A stretch of DNA of 64,000 bases, taken from the NCBI GenBank assembly GCA_964601895.1, contig CAZROT010000011.1:1-64000 (forward strand), written 5' to 3'. This document shows, piece by piece, positions 1 to 8,383 of the stretch. The position numbers and the translations under genes are program-made. The DNA is from CAZROT01 sp964601895. GTDB taxonomy: Bacteria; Pseudomonadota; Gammaproteobacteria; Enterobacterales; Enterobacteriaceae. Under the pieces are notes generated by a model. That model was not told where the DNA came from, did no database searches, and saw nothing but the letters and a program-made list of their open reading frames with translations. Every line of letters begins with the position of its first letter. The first letter of the stretch is position 1.

Positions 1-23
1 ATAACTGTAGCAGTTCGTTATAC

Positions 24-1232
24 GTGCACCGCGATGAAGGCGCTCTGCCCGGGGGTGGAAAAAAAGGTAAAAAATCTGCTCATTCCACTAAAGTCAGTAC
101 GACCGCGCAGGCCAATACCGCCGTTGCATCTGCACCTCCTGTTACCGTCAGCACACCTGTATTACGGGAATATATGCTGCCTCCACCAGGAGCCTCTGGT
201 TTTTTTCAATCAGGGGAAGTTCATAATGTTGGAGAGGGTGCACTGGCGGACATTAACAGCCAGGCGTCTGCTAAACAGCAGATGGATAAAAAGGAGTTAA
301 TTAATGCGATAAATAGTACCATGCAGGTGGAACTACCCGTTGATACGCAAATTAGCTATAAAGGGTGCGCCGCGGTGATACAGGTGCAGCGGTGGATAGC
401 CTCAACATTGTTAATGTTGAATGATAGCATATCTGGCACTAAGGATAGCGCGCGTTATACCCCTGAAATTCAGTCAGGGCTGGTGGGAGAGCAGCTGATT
501 ATTGGCAGTAATGCGCAGGATGACAGTCATATGCTTACTATGATGACTGACTTTTTCAAGCAAGACTTAAATCTACCAGCAATGAAAATAACAGGAGAGA
601 AAAAAGCAGATATAAAATATTCACAACGGACGCGACATCCTGATCAGTTGCATGACTTTGTTACTAATGATGCGGCGTTCAAAACCTTTTTAAAGAAAGC
701 CACGAACGGATGTGATGCGACAGAAACTGCAAAGACTACCACTTTTCTGAATAACCTGCGTACTGCTTTGCAAAACAATAACAATAACATAAGAATGGCC
801 CCTTTGCCGGCAGGCAGTGTTGGCGATGTACATGCAGAGCAGAGAGTGATTGAATATATCCGGGATAAACAGCAAGTCCTGTATGAGCAATGCAGTGAAC
901 CTTTACGACAGCAAGGTATTGTGCCTGCGTATCTGTCAGGATCTAAATCCCCCTGTGGGTTTTGTGATGCAGTGGAAAAATATCGCCATGAATCTTCGCT
1001 ACCACAAAGCGGAGCATGCTTATTCAAAATCGTGCGTTACGAAGATCCAACGATCGATTCACAGCAGCACAGTGTGGGCAATATATTCCCCGGAAACTAT
1101 GCTAAGGCTGATGTGAGTTTTCATGGTCAGCTCGAGAAATTTATGGCAGATAATGCCAAAACTGCAGGTCAGAACAGGGAATTTAATTATCCTAACAGCA
1201 GCATGTACTCACGCTTTAATTCAGTTCAGTGA
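24..1232 (+). CDS. Deaminase-fold putative effector/toxin (possibly 5' partial)
   Basis: The C-terminal half carries the zinc-binding signature of the cytidine/nucleic-acid deaminase superfamily: HAE at residues 270-272 and PCGFC at 310-314. The spacing of about 38 residues is typical of toxin-type deaminases. In that superfamily His and the two Cys bind zinc and Glu is the proton shuttle. The first ~60 residues are low complexity (Gly/Lys then Ser/Thr/Ala/Pro), and a long middle region is not recognised. The first available start is a GTG at 24, but the frame stays open to the left edge, so the true start may lie outside the window. There is no Sec signal at the visible N-terminus and no immunity gene is recognisable downstream. 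Deaminase family membership is inferred from the motif only; the substrate (DNA, RNA or free nucleotide) and delivery route are unknown. Confidence 0.6.
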   Translation: MHRDEGALPGGGKKGKKSAHSTKVSTTAQANTAVASAPPVTVSTPVLREYMLPPPGASGFFQSGEVHNVGEGALADINSQASAKQQMDKKELINAINSTMQVELPVDTQISYKGCAAVIQVQRWIASTLLMLNDSISGTKDSARYTPEIQSGLVGEQLIIGSNAQDDSHMLTMMTDFFKQDLNLPAMKITGEKKADIKYSQRTRHPDQLHDFVTNDAAFKTFLKKATNGCDATETAKTTTFLNNLRTALQNNNNNIRMAPLPAGSVGDVHAEQRVIEYIRDKQQVLYEQCSEPLRQQGIVPAYLSGSKSPCGFCDAVEKYRHESSLPQSGACLFKIVRYEDPTIDSQQHSVGNIFPGNYAKADVSFHGQLEKFMADNAKTAGQNREFNYPNSSMYSRFNSVQ

Positions 1233-1464
1233 ATCAACATCAATATGTCTTTAGTGTTATCCCACAACCGCATGAACAGAGAGGAGGCCAGCAAGGTATT
1301 GAACAGGGTCGCCAGGAAACACCAACCATGCCTGGCCCGGGAATTTCTCGCTCAGGGTGAGGGCATGGAGCGTCTTCCTGATCTGGAAGAGTGAATTCAA
1401 AGCTGGATGACCTGTCCCACTGGAAGATACTGAATTAATTCAACAGCATCTTTTGGAGATACGT

Positions 1465-2544
1465 TTACCAGCCAACGCGTGTTTTCAGGGTCTCGCGCTG
1501 CTCAGTAGCGAATCCACTCAGCAGAGTAGCCATGACATAGTGTTTCCTGTCTTCTACTTTGCCGATAAGCTTCAGTTCACCAGTGCCAGACTGGTAGCTA
1601 TAGATGTGACAGTCTATGCCAAGATTCTCTTTAACATATTTCTGCAACAAGGATAGTTGTAAAAACGCCTGATTATTTTCCCGCTTTCGCTCTTCCTGGG
1701 TGCGCGCCACACTGACCCGGAATGCCAGTCCGGCAACAGCATCACGCCTGAAGTCACCTTTCACTTCGTTCATTGCCGGTCGCTGGTTTAATGGCGTTTC
1801 GCGGATATATTTCTGCAGGGTCTGAATATCATTAAAATCACTCTGCCCGGTAATACTATTATCAGATGTTGTGCAGGAATTGGCATCTCCCCTGGCAATC
1901 AGGCGTGGCTCAATGGCTGCTGCGTTAATCATGATTCCAGTCCCACGATAGGTGGCAACACTGTGTCCCCTGCTCAAGGCGGTCATCGATAAAGCCTGCA
2001 CATTATCATCCTTAAGTGCCTGGAGAAGTTCAGTGCAATAAGTTGGATTGCGATTATCGACCAAATCTTCCAGCGATGGAGTATTCATTGCATGAAATAA
2101 GATATTACCCTCAGCAAATAGCTGATGAACGGTATTTTCGGTGACAACGACAGGCGTAAAATCCGGTACGTGATTCACGGGCTCCGTCATGGTCAGTTGC
2201 TCAGGGAAAGCAGATTCTGGCTGCATAGCCAATGCCCCATCATGACTGGAATAGTGAACACATCCCTGTGTGACAGCACAATTGATAAAATTAGTATTTA
2301 CCGGAAAATCAGGGTGAGCTTTTTGCGGCCCTGCAAATATCATATTTTTCAGCGCAAAGTGCTCAGCAAGGCTAATCTTTTTGCTATTACTTGCAGTTGA
2401 TACATGCTGTGCAGAATTGAATTCTTCCGGGTAATCACTGGCAGAGCTTGCCTTGCTTTGCTCTGCTCCAGCTTTCGGTGATTCTCCGTGTTGATCAGTA
2501 ACCATTAATGCATGCAAGGTAGTATATGAAATTGAAACACCCAT
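1465..2544 (-). CDS. Orphan hypothetical protein, possible secreted effector
   Basis: This is a 359-residue protein I do not recognise. The open frame runs 13 codons further up to a GTG at 2583. The ATG at 2542-2544 is preferred because GGAG sits eight bases before it. The N-terminus (MGVSISYTTL) has no Sec signal and no transmembrane helix, and is followed by a Ser/Ala/Glu-rich stretch, as often seen in type III effectors. The C-terminal third is basic and rich in Arg/Glu/Lys and may be helical. It lies convergent to the deaminase-like gene in an AT-rich accessory region. Effector status is only inferred from context and composition. Confidence 0.55.
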   Translation of the reverse strand: MGVSISYTTLHALMVTDQHGESPKAGAEQSKASSASDYPEEFNSAQHVSTASNSKKISLAEHFALKNMIFAGPQKAHPDFPVNTNFINCAVTQGCVHYSSHDGALAMQPESAFPEQLTMTEPVNHVPDFTPVVVTENTVHQLFAEGNILFHAMNTPSLEDLVDNRNPTYCTELLQALKDDNVQALSMTALSRGHSVATYRGTGIMINAAAIEPRLIARGDANSCTTSDNSITGQSDFNDIQTLQKYIRETPLNQRPAMNEVKGDFRRDAVAGLAFRVSVARTQEERKRENNQAFLQLSLLQKYVKENLGIDCHIYSYQSGTGELKLIGKVEDRKHYVMATLLSGFATEQRETLKTRVGW

Positions 2545-2818
2545 AATTTCTCCATGACAACAATATTCACCAGGTTCGTTCACTATTTTTCATATGATTT
2601 TTGTAATTTTTAACATAAAAACAATAAATTAACTGAATAAAATTCATTGAAATGCTAAAAAATTAAAAAGCTACATAGCAAAAAAGCACTCGATCAGTAT
2701 TGAGCACAGGCCTTATGCAAACAAAGCTATAAGCTGAATCATGGAGCTTACCACAGTGGTTTCATCGCTGATTGTAGTTCGTAAAACAGGAAGCATCGCC
2801 CTTTAGGGTAGTGAGCAG

Positions 2819-3589
2819 TCAACGTATGCCAAGAATAAATAATCGCGGAAAAGGCAGAATAACCTTACCCTGTGCAGAAACAGAATAAGCGTCTGCTAAG
2901 GCTTTAGTATAACTATCAAGATATTGTGCCCGTTCATCATCACTAAGAACGGATAAAAAAGGGGCCAGACTGCTCCCTTTAAACCATTCCACAATTGCTG
3001 CACTACCACCAGCCAGGGGATGATAATAAGTCGTGCGCCAGATATCCAGCCTGGCACAATAGGATCCTATTTTTTCAAAATACCAGTCTGCTCCATATAC
3101 AGGAGCACGCATCTGCGCGATATCTTTTAGCTTATCTGCCCATGGGCCATTATTTGCAATTTCGTACATTAATTGATGAGCGGGCTCTGCAAGATTGTCT
3201 GGCATTTGAACGGCCAGGCATCCACCATGACTAAGCTTAGAGATAATAGCTGGAAACAAAGCACTATGATCAGGCAACCATTGAAGGACCGCGTTGGCCA
3301 GAATAACATCGAAAGGACCAGTCTCGTTCCAGTCTGCAATGTTGATAACATCAAAGCGGATCTGTGGCAATCGCTGACGCGCAGCCTGTATCATATTTAA
3401 AGAGTTATCCAGTGCCCTGACTGCCGCACCCGGGAAACGCGCCGCAAGAAGCTCGGTTGAATTACCAGGACCACAACCGATATCAATCACATGACGGGCG
3501 TCTATATGAGGAATTGCAGCAAGTAAATCATGTACCGGACGCGTACGTTCATCTTCAAAAAGCAGATATTGTTTTGCAGACCATGCCAT
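2819..3589 (-). CDS. tam: Trans-aconitate 2-methyltransferase
   Basis: This is a 256-residue SAM-dependent methyltransferase close in length to E. coli Tam (252). It methylates trans-aconitate, an inhibitory side product of the TCA cycle, in the cytoplasm. The class I SAM-binding motif DIGCGPGNST is at residues 36-45, followed by the acidic ribose-binding region near residue 61 and an NAVLQW motif typical of Tam. The N-terminus MAWSAKQYL and the C-terminal FPRLFILG also match the family. It stands alone between AT-rich gaps. Orthology is well supported by the whole-length pattern. Confidence 0.9.
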   Translation of the reverse strand: MAWSAKQYLLFEDERTRPVHDLLAAIPHIDARHVIDIGCGPGNSTELLAARFPGAAVRALDNSLNMIQAARQRLPQIRFDVINIADWNETGPFDVILANAVLQWLPDHSALFPAIISKLSHGGCLAVQMPDNLAEPAHQLMYEIANNGPWADKLKDIAQMRAPVYGADWYFEKIGSYCARLDIWRTTYYHPLAGGSAAIVEWFKGSSLAPFLSVLSDDERAQYLDSYTKALADAYSVSAQGKVILPFPRLFILGIR

Positions 3590-4160
3590 TGTTTTATTTC
3601 ATTTTATTATGATCATAACTCAGTATAGCAGTTTCTTCTGATTACATGATTTTTAATGAACCACTGCTACAAAAATTTTGACCGCAAGAAAAACAGTATC
3701 TGTTTATTAAAATTAATTAAATTTAAATATATAGTGAGTCAATAAATAAATTACTATCATTTTTTAATTCATGTTATTTTTTAAAATATTTTTTATTTTA
3801 TATAATTCATTGGCGCAGTTATTTTAACAGATAAATAAAGTAAAATACTACATATCCGTTTATGTAAATAATAAGTGATTAAATCAAATTAATACTATTT
3901 AACGTGAAATTCATTAACAAGATTATATTTAAATTATTTAGTTAACATAATAATTCTTCTTCATGCAAAAAATTCTGCCTCGATGTAAGCTACGCAGGCT
4001 GGCAAAAAGTGCGTCAATTCGGGCTGTTGCTTGCCGGCTGTGAAAGCCGGCAGATTGCAACGTATTATTAATCCTGTAGCAAATCACCCTGGAAAAAACT
4101 TAATACTACTATTTATGGAATCGACGCCCTGCATATTTTATATACGCCCTCTCGTCACCA
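3590..4160. other. AT-rich intergenic stretch with one GC-rich hairpin
   Basis: No credible gene is visible in these ~570 bases. Most of the stretch is extremely AT-rich, and stop codons are frequent in all frames. A short GC-rich island at about 3975-4060 holds a perfect 8-bp hairpin, TGCCGGCT (4032-4039) with AGCCGGCA (4045-4052). It lacks a following T-run on either strand, so it is not a clear terminator. It may be the scar of a lost gene or element. Confidence 0.5.
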
Positions 4161-5693
4161 TCAAGAACGTCTGTCCAGGCCATCAATAAACTGCTGATCA
4201 AATTTTGACATCAGCTGCTCATTGCTGCTAAATACCTCAACACTAAATAAACCTTCTGCTATGTTAGCCTGATTAGTTTCAATAAGCCTGTCCAGAGCTG
4301 CCTGATTGATACAAGCCAGCGATTTATCCAGAAATTCAACGGTCTGTGAGGAAAATTCGCGATGGGGGAGATTATTCGCTTTTTCCATCTTATAAATTGC
4401 CAGCGCACTCAGTAGAGACGTTTCAACGTAATTACGTTCATAACTATCATATTGATGCTCGCATTCATATTGAGTCAGTTTTCCTCCATTTTCCCACTTC
4501 ATCTCGAAAATGCTTTTCAGTTCATCCTGAAGCTTTAAAATCTGAAGAGTAACAATGGCATTATCTAATTTTTCGTTAAATTTAGGATCGTTATCTGCCC
4601 TTTTTTCTGGCAGAGAATTAAGATTATCTCCAAGCTCCCTGGTCTTTTTGAAGGAAAATGAATTGGCATGCTGACTCTTAGCGGTATGAGCAAGTGTTAC
4701 CGTTGAACCAAAATGGTCCGGCATTGTCTGGACGCTATGAGACATTGCAATTGGAAAGTGATTAAGGCTATCCCTGTCATAAATTTCAGCCTTGACAGGA
4801 ATCATCGCTTTTTGACCAAGAAGTTGTACGTTACGACTGTCAGATGCCCCCTGAGTACCTGTGGGTGCAAGCTGATATTTATCGTAAATATGCTGAGAAC
4901 TATGATTTGCTGTCTCTTCTTCGCGGTAATTTCGATTGCAATATCCTCCTGACACTACCCAGCTTGCAAGCGTCCAGCGATGATAATGAGGCGAATCTTC
5001 TCCTCCCAATCCATTGCTTTTGGCATTAAAAAAATGCAGACGCAAATTCCATCCCTGCTCCTGATTGCTCATTAAATAGAATTTATCGAAAAAAGGTGCG
5101 CTACGCGAATTACTACGACATTCTTTTAGCAAGCATTCATTATCTCTGATGTGCATCAGAGCACCAATAAGGCTTTTCTTTGAAATTCCCTCTATATGGG
5201 AGGTAATACCGTTGCTATTTCGGTAACCGCTTTCTGTAGCGTGATTAAAATCGGCATACCGACTTGTTATCTTAGAATAGATTTGCTCATAAGCGATTTG
5301 ATTAGACCTGGGGGTATATTCATTTAATGAAGGATCGAGGATACGACGAAATTTTGCTTCCTCTATTGTGCAATCTATTATGGTTGCCTGCGGCTTGACA
5401 TGGTTTTCATGTACCTGGAAGCAATTACTTGCATGTCGCAGACAATGACTGTCATTATCAAATTCATTTTGTAGTTTTTTAGCTGCATTAATTAATGATG
5501 TGTCACGGGAATAATATGAATGATATATTGTTTCTATATCCGCAAAAAGTGAACGCATCTCACGAAGAGTATGACAAATAAAATCAAGTTTATTACAAGA
5601 CAAATGAACTTCATCATGTAAGGTATCAAGATCATATAATGTTTTTAACAAGGTATCATCAGGTTGCGGTGTAGCATGTGTTATGGCAGGCAT
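4161..5693 (-). CDS. Orphan 510-aa protein with cupin-like core
   Basis: I do not recognise a named family. The central part looks like a cupin/RmlC-type beta-barrel. H236 and H238 lie in a DSPHYHRW segment, followed by a hydrophobic SWVVSGGY strand. About 80 residues later comes another His (H319) before an STVTLAH strand. This is the order of the two conserved cupin motifs. The first ~200 residues and the last ~150 are helical and charged. There is no signal peptide or membrane helix. The start has an AAGGA ribosome site six bases upstream. A 15-bp palindrome (5734-5748) sits just before the gene. Function is unknown; a metal-dependent dioxygenase or sugar-binding role would be speculation. 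Confidence 0.55.
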   Translation of the reverse strand: MPAITHATPQPDDTLLKTLYDLDTLHDEVHLSCNKLDFICHTLREMRSLFADIETIYHSYYSRDTSLINAAKKLQNEFDNDSHCLRHASNCFQVHENHVKPQATIIDCTIEEAKFRRILDPSLNEYTPRSNQIAYEQIYSKITSRYADFNHATESGYRNSNGITSHIEGISKKSLIGALMHIRDNECLLKECRSNSRSAPFFDKFYLMSNQEQGWNLRLHFFNAKSNGLGGEDSPHYHRWTLASWVVSGGYCNRNYREEETANHSSQHIYDKYQLAPTGTQGASDSRNVQLLGQKAMIPVKAEIYDRDSLNHFPIAMSHSVQTMPDHFGSTVTLAHTAKSQHANSFSFKKTRELGDNLNSLPEKRADNDPKFNEKLDNAIVTLQILKLQDELKSIFEMKWENGGKLTQYECEHQYDSYERNYVETSLLSALAIYKMEKANNLPHREFSSQTVEFLDKSLACINQAALDRLIETNQANIAEGLFSVEVFSSNEQLMSKFDQQFIDGLDRRS

Positions 5694-6116
5694 AAAAATC
5701 CTTTTTGTTATTTTTTTAATTGAAGATATTGATTCACACGCCGTGTGACAATTGGAATGCGTAGTCTTTAATATTCTAATTTAATTAACTATTTTAAATA
5801 AAGCAGTATTTCAGGATTAAGAGACTGCCAGATCTTCATCGAAGAGCCCACTGGAAAACGTAATAATATTGAGTTCAACCCACTGGCAATAGCCTCTCGC
5901 CTCTGATTGATAATTCTACGCACATCATGCGCCCGCGCTGACGGTATCATTCTGATATCTGGCCACGCACCTGCACAAGGACTGCATCAAAAGTACTATC
6001 CATGCTGATAAATGGCCATAACAGGGTGTAGATTGCTTGTCTGAATAATCTTTTACCGCCTTGCTTAAAAAGCGGTATATTGTTCTGGTTAACTTTCTTT
6101 TCATAGATTAGCTTCA
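5694..6116. other. Intergenic stretch between orphan gene and lprI-like gene
   Basis: About 420 bases with no supported gene. It contains the 15-bp palindrome described separately, an AT-rich promoter-like zone near 5755-5815, and a GC-richer piece at 5820-5960 that encodes nothing recognisable. A 62-codon minus-strand frame (5947-6135) has no protein-like features and overlaps the divergent gene start. Confidence 0.4.
5734..5748. promoter_or_regulatory. Perfect 15-bp palindrome, candidate operator
   Basis: TCACACG-C-CGTGTGA forms a perfect dyad with a one-base centre, 41-55 bases upstream of the minus-strand 510-aa gene. Position and symmetry suit a repressor or activator site. The half-sites do not match a regulator consensus I can name; they are the inverse of the CRP half-site arrangement. 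Confidence 0.35.
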
Positions 6117-6527
6117 ATGAAAACTTTTCATGCATTATTACTGTTTTTTCTACCTTGTCCTCTCCTTGCTTTTACTCATCCGCAGGCAATTTCTATCCTC
6201 CAGGAGTATGAAGTCAGTTTTAATTGCGCAAAAGCGTCCTGTTTTGCAGAAATAGCTGCCTGTACGCAGAAAGAAATTGGTCAACTCGATGGTTTATTGA
6301 TGGATACCTACAAAAATCGTCTTTACAGCCCTAATTTTGGCCTGAATATAAATAAAATGAAAAAAGAACAAAAAAAATGGATCGCAAAAAAAAACCAATG
6401 TAAGGAAACAACCTGTGTAATAAATAGCTATAAACAAAGAATTCAAGAATTATGCAATATAGTAGTGGTAACTGGCGTTCACTGGACTGCTGACTGCGAT
6501 CGCGTCATTGATGAAGAAATTGAATAA
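6117..6527 (+). CDS. LprI/DUF1311-type periplasmic protein (lysozyme-inhibitor-like)
   Basis: This is a 136-residue exported protein. Residues 1-18 form a Sec signal peptide ending near LLAFTHP. The mature part has the DUF1311/LprI pattern: SFNCAKASCFAE, then CTQKEIGQLDGLL, a WIAKKNQC segment and a final CxxxxCVINSYKQRI-like Cys/Arg motif. The Cys residues are likely disulphide-paired in the periplasm. Mycobacterial LprI inhibits lysozyme, but most family members are uncharacterised, so anti-lysozyme function here is inference. It is a single gene beside orphan genes. Confidence 0.7.
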   Translation: MKTFHALLLFFLPCPLLAFTHPQAISILQEYEVSFNCAKASCFAEIAACTQKEIGQLDGLLMDTYKNRLYSPNFGLNINKMKKEQKKWIAKKNQCKETTCVINSYKQRIQELCNIVVVTGVHWTADCDRVIDEEIE

Positions 6528-7250
6528 AATAGCAAAGTAGACTAAATCAGCGCAGCTGAAAGATGATGCAGCTATTATCCATCATGAAAAATTGATTACC
6601 TGTATTAACATGCACTGATTATACGTACTGCCACAGAAGCTGAACTGGCATCTATAGCCGCCCCTTTATGCACCCCCGACGCCTGGCTGGTAATAAGGAT
6701 GAATTTGTCATGAAAGGGGCTGCACAAACCATGACGTTAGCGCTGATCCCCTGTGGAAGAATAGCTGCTTTCTTTTTCATTTCCTCTGCTGCAAATAACG
6801 CGATTTTTTATTGATATCATGATTAATTTGTGCCAGATTATCTCAACGCAGATAAGGGATTTTCTGCTGCATAATCTGGCACTTACTGAGCTTTTTTCCT
6901 AGTCAACAGTTGATCGATATACCTTTACGTTTCCTTGCCAGGCGAGTGCTTATGGTTATATGTAACGCTGTTCACTCAAGACACAGACTGAATGACTGGC
7001 TGGCGATACCTTTAATTAAAAAGCCTGCCACGATGCCATCATTCAACAAGGCCTGTGACCTCCCTGTGTTATTAAACAAAGCCATGCTGAAAAACGTTAC
7101 TCCCCTGGCAATGAAGGCAAACCGCCACGTACTGAAAAAATGTGCCCGGCCACACCATGGAATGAGTGGCCATATTGTTCTCCGCTGACCTGGATGCAGT
7201 CATGTTCAGAAAATCCGCTTTTATTTGTCATCATTTCAGGGAAAATTATC
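6528..7250. other. Long non-coding stretch with a cruciform-like palindrome
   Basis: About 720 bases without a supported gene. A 92-codon frame at 6910-7188 has no recognisable features and no convincing ribosome site. The notable content is the nested inverted repeat at 6830-6882, listed separately. A short frame near 6615-6720 reads somewhat like a protein but cannot be assigned, so it may be a gene remnant. Confidence 0.4.
6830..6882. repeat. Nested perfect inverted repeat (cruciform/stable hairpin)
   Basis: GTGCCAGATTAT at 6830-6841 pairs perfectly with ATAATCTGGCAC at 6871-6882. A second inner stem of GCAGA with TCTGC lies inside the loop. On the plus strand it is followed at about ten bases by a run of six T (6892-6897). 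It could be a strong terminator, a small structured RNA, or the end of a lost mobile element. Confidence 0.5.
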
Positions 7251-7976
7251 ATGATTATTTCTCCAGTCAGCAATCAGCCTCAGCATGGTCATCCGCTTGA
7301 ACATAACAGCCCTGCTGCATTGATAACAGCGCTGCATCCTGAGTGTAAACAGCAATATTTTGATGAACCACTTAATGAATTTGATAAACAGTATGCTGCC
7401 GGCATGAATCGACAGACCGCATTCTTTTTACCCGATTATTTTTCCAGAAAGGCCAATGTCGCTGCAGAAATGCAGAAAATTTATTCCCCATGCATCAATT
7501 TGAGAAAAATAGACCCACAGGAAGCACACACAACAGAAACAAGCTGGAGTACCGTACTTTCAGGGATACGTCCTATGGGGCAATTTTCGGTAAATACGCT
7601 GCTGTCACCGGAATTACACGCGATGTTAGCGCTGCCTGAAATTGGCTCCGTGATATTTCCGCGCAGAGGGAATGCTTTTATGCATGTGGTGTGTATATAC
7701 AGAAAGGATGCACCGGAGGGTGAAGTTTATGCCAGGCGTTTTGTTGAGCTTTTTGCCCAAAAGGGCAATTACATGGAAGGTATACCCGGTGATCACATGA
7801 CAAAAGTGCTGGAGTCAGAAAAAATTGTCGGCAGAGAGTTCGGGCAGTTATTTTTCTATAGAGAAGACGCCATCAATAATTATATAGAAAAGCTCGATAC
7901 ACAACTGGCGGCGCACAACAATAGCGCAACAGGGGGAGTGAATAAGCCTGAGGCAGGTAAAATGTCTGGTGGATGA
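7251..7976 (+). CDS. Orphan hypothetical protein, possible effector
   Basis: This is a 241-residue protein of unknown family. The frame is open upstream to 7140, but the ATG at 7251 follows a TCAGGGA ribosome site and fits best. The N-terminus MIIISPVSNQ resembles that of the FliD-like protein at 34580 (MVTINPVSYS). No signal peptide or membrane helix is seen. The middle contains a hydrophobic strand pattern (residues ~130-155, around SVIFPRRG and HVVCIYRK), and the C-terminus is Gly/Ala/Asn-rich and probably disordered. It sits alone in the accessory region. A type III substrate is a guess from the N-terminus. Confidence 0.5.
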   Translation: MIISPVSNQPQHGHPLEHNSPAALITALHPECKQQYFDEPLNEFDKQYAAGMNRQTAFFLPDYFSRKANVAAEMQKIYSPCINLRKIDPQEAHTTETSWSTVLSGIRPMGQFSVNTLLSPELHAMLALPEIGSVIFPRRGNAFMHVVCIYRKDAPEGEVYARRFVELFAQKGNYMEGIPGDHMTKVLESEKIVGREFGQLFFYREDAINNYIEKLDTQLAAHNNSATGGVNKPEAGKMSGG

Positions 7977-8383
7977 ACCAGTATTTTTTGCATAACAGCT
8001 GCTGGCATATGTCAGACAACAGCGTGTTTTCAGACACCCTAAACCAGTAACCAACACCTGCAACCGGATAGCCATCAAAGATGGTTATCCACATGATGGT
8101 TTATCTCAGAAGTCGCCCGCCTTCGGCAGGAAGGCGGTCTGAGTAAGCCTGGAGAGCATTAGTAATGCGATGCTGGCGTGTTTAAACCCGGCACAATAGT
8201 CGGTAACACGATAACCGGGGATAGCAACCCTTGTCCCATTGCGTCTCAGTTCAGCATCCTGCTTTACCACAATGCCAGAATAATTTCTCCCAATTTACTC
8301 GCAGTAGAAATATCGCTGTTTGCAACAATGCCGGCCACTTCCCCTGTCATTATGTCTGTTATCTTTGCAGGAGTAACGTTGCG
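7977..8383. other. Intergenic stretch before the light-stress cluster
   Basis: About 400 bases with no supported gene. CCGCCTT (8117-8123) and AAGGCGG (8131-8137) form a 7-bp hairpin without a T-run, possibly the end of the preceding transcript. The coding frame that continues upstream from the oxidoreductase to 8231 is not protein-like. Confidence 0.4.

Noticed and set aside
1272..1394. 40-codon frame between the deaminase-like gene and the orphan at 1465
   Set aside because: Looks somewhat protein-like (Glu/Arg-rich) but has no ribosome site and no recognisable relative; could be a remnant.
3940..4060. GC-rich patch considered as a tRNA or small RNA gene
   Set aside because: It does not fold as a cloverleaf; only one 8-bp hairpin is supported.
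6910..7188. 92-codon plus-strand frame
   Set aside because: No ribosome site, no recognisable motif and composition unlike a folded protein; overlaps the upstream zone of the gene at 7251.
8117..8137. Hairpin CCGCCTT/AAGGCGG as a terminator
   Set aside because: No T-run on either side and 140 bases from the preceding stop codon.
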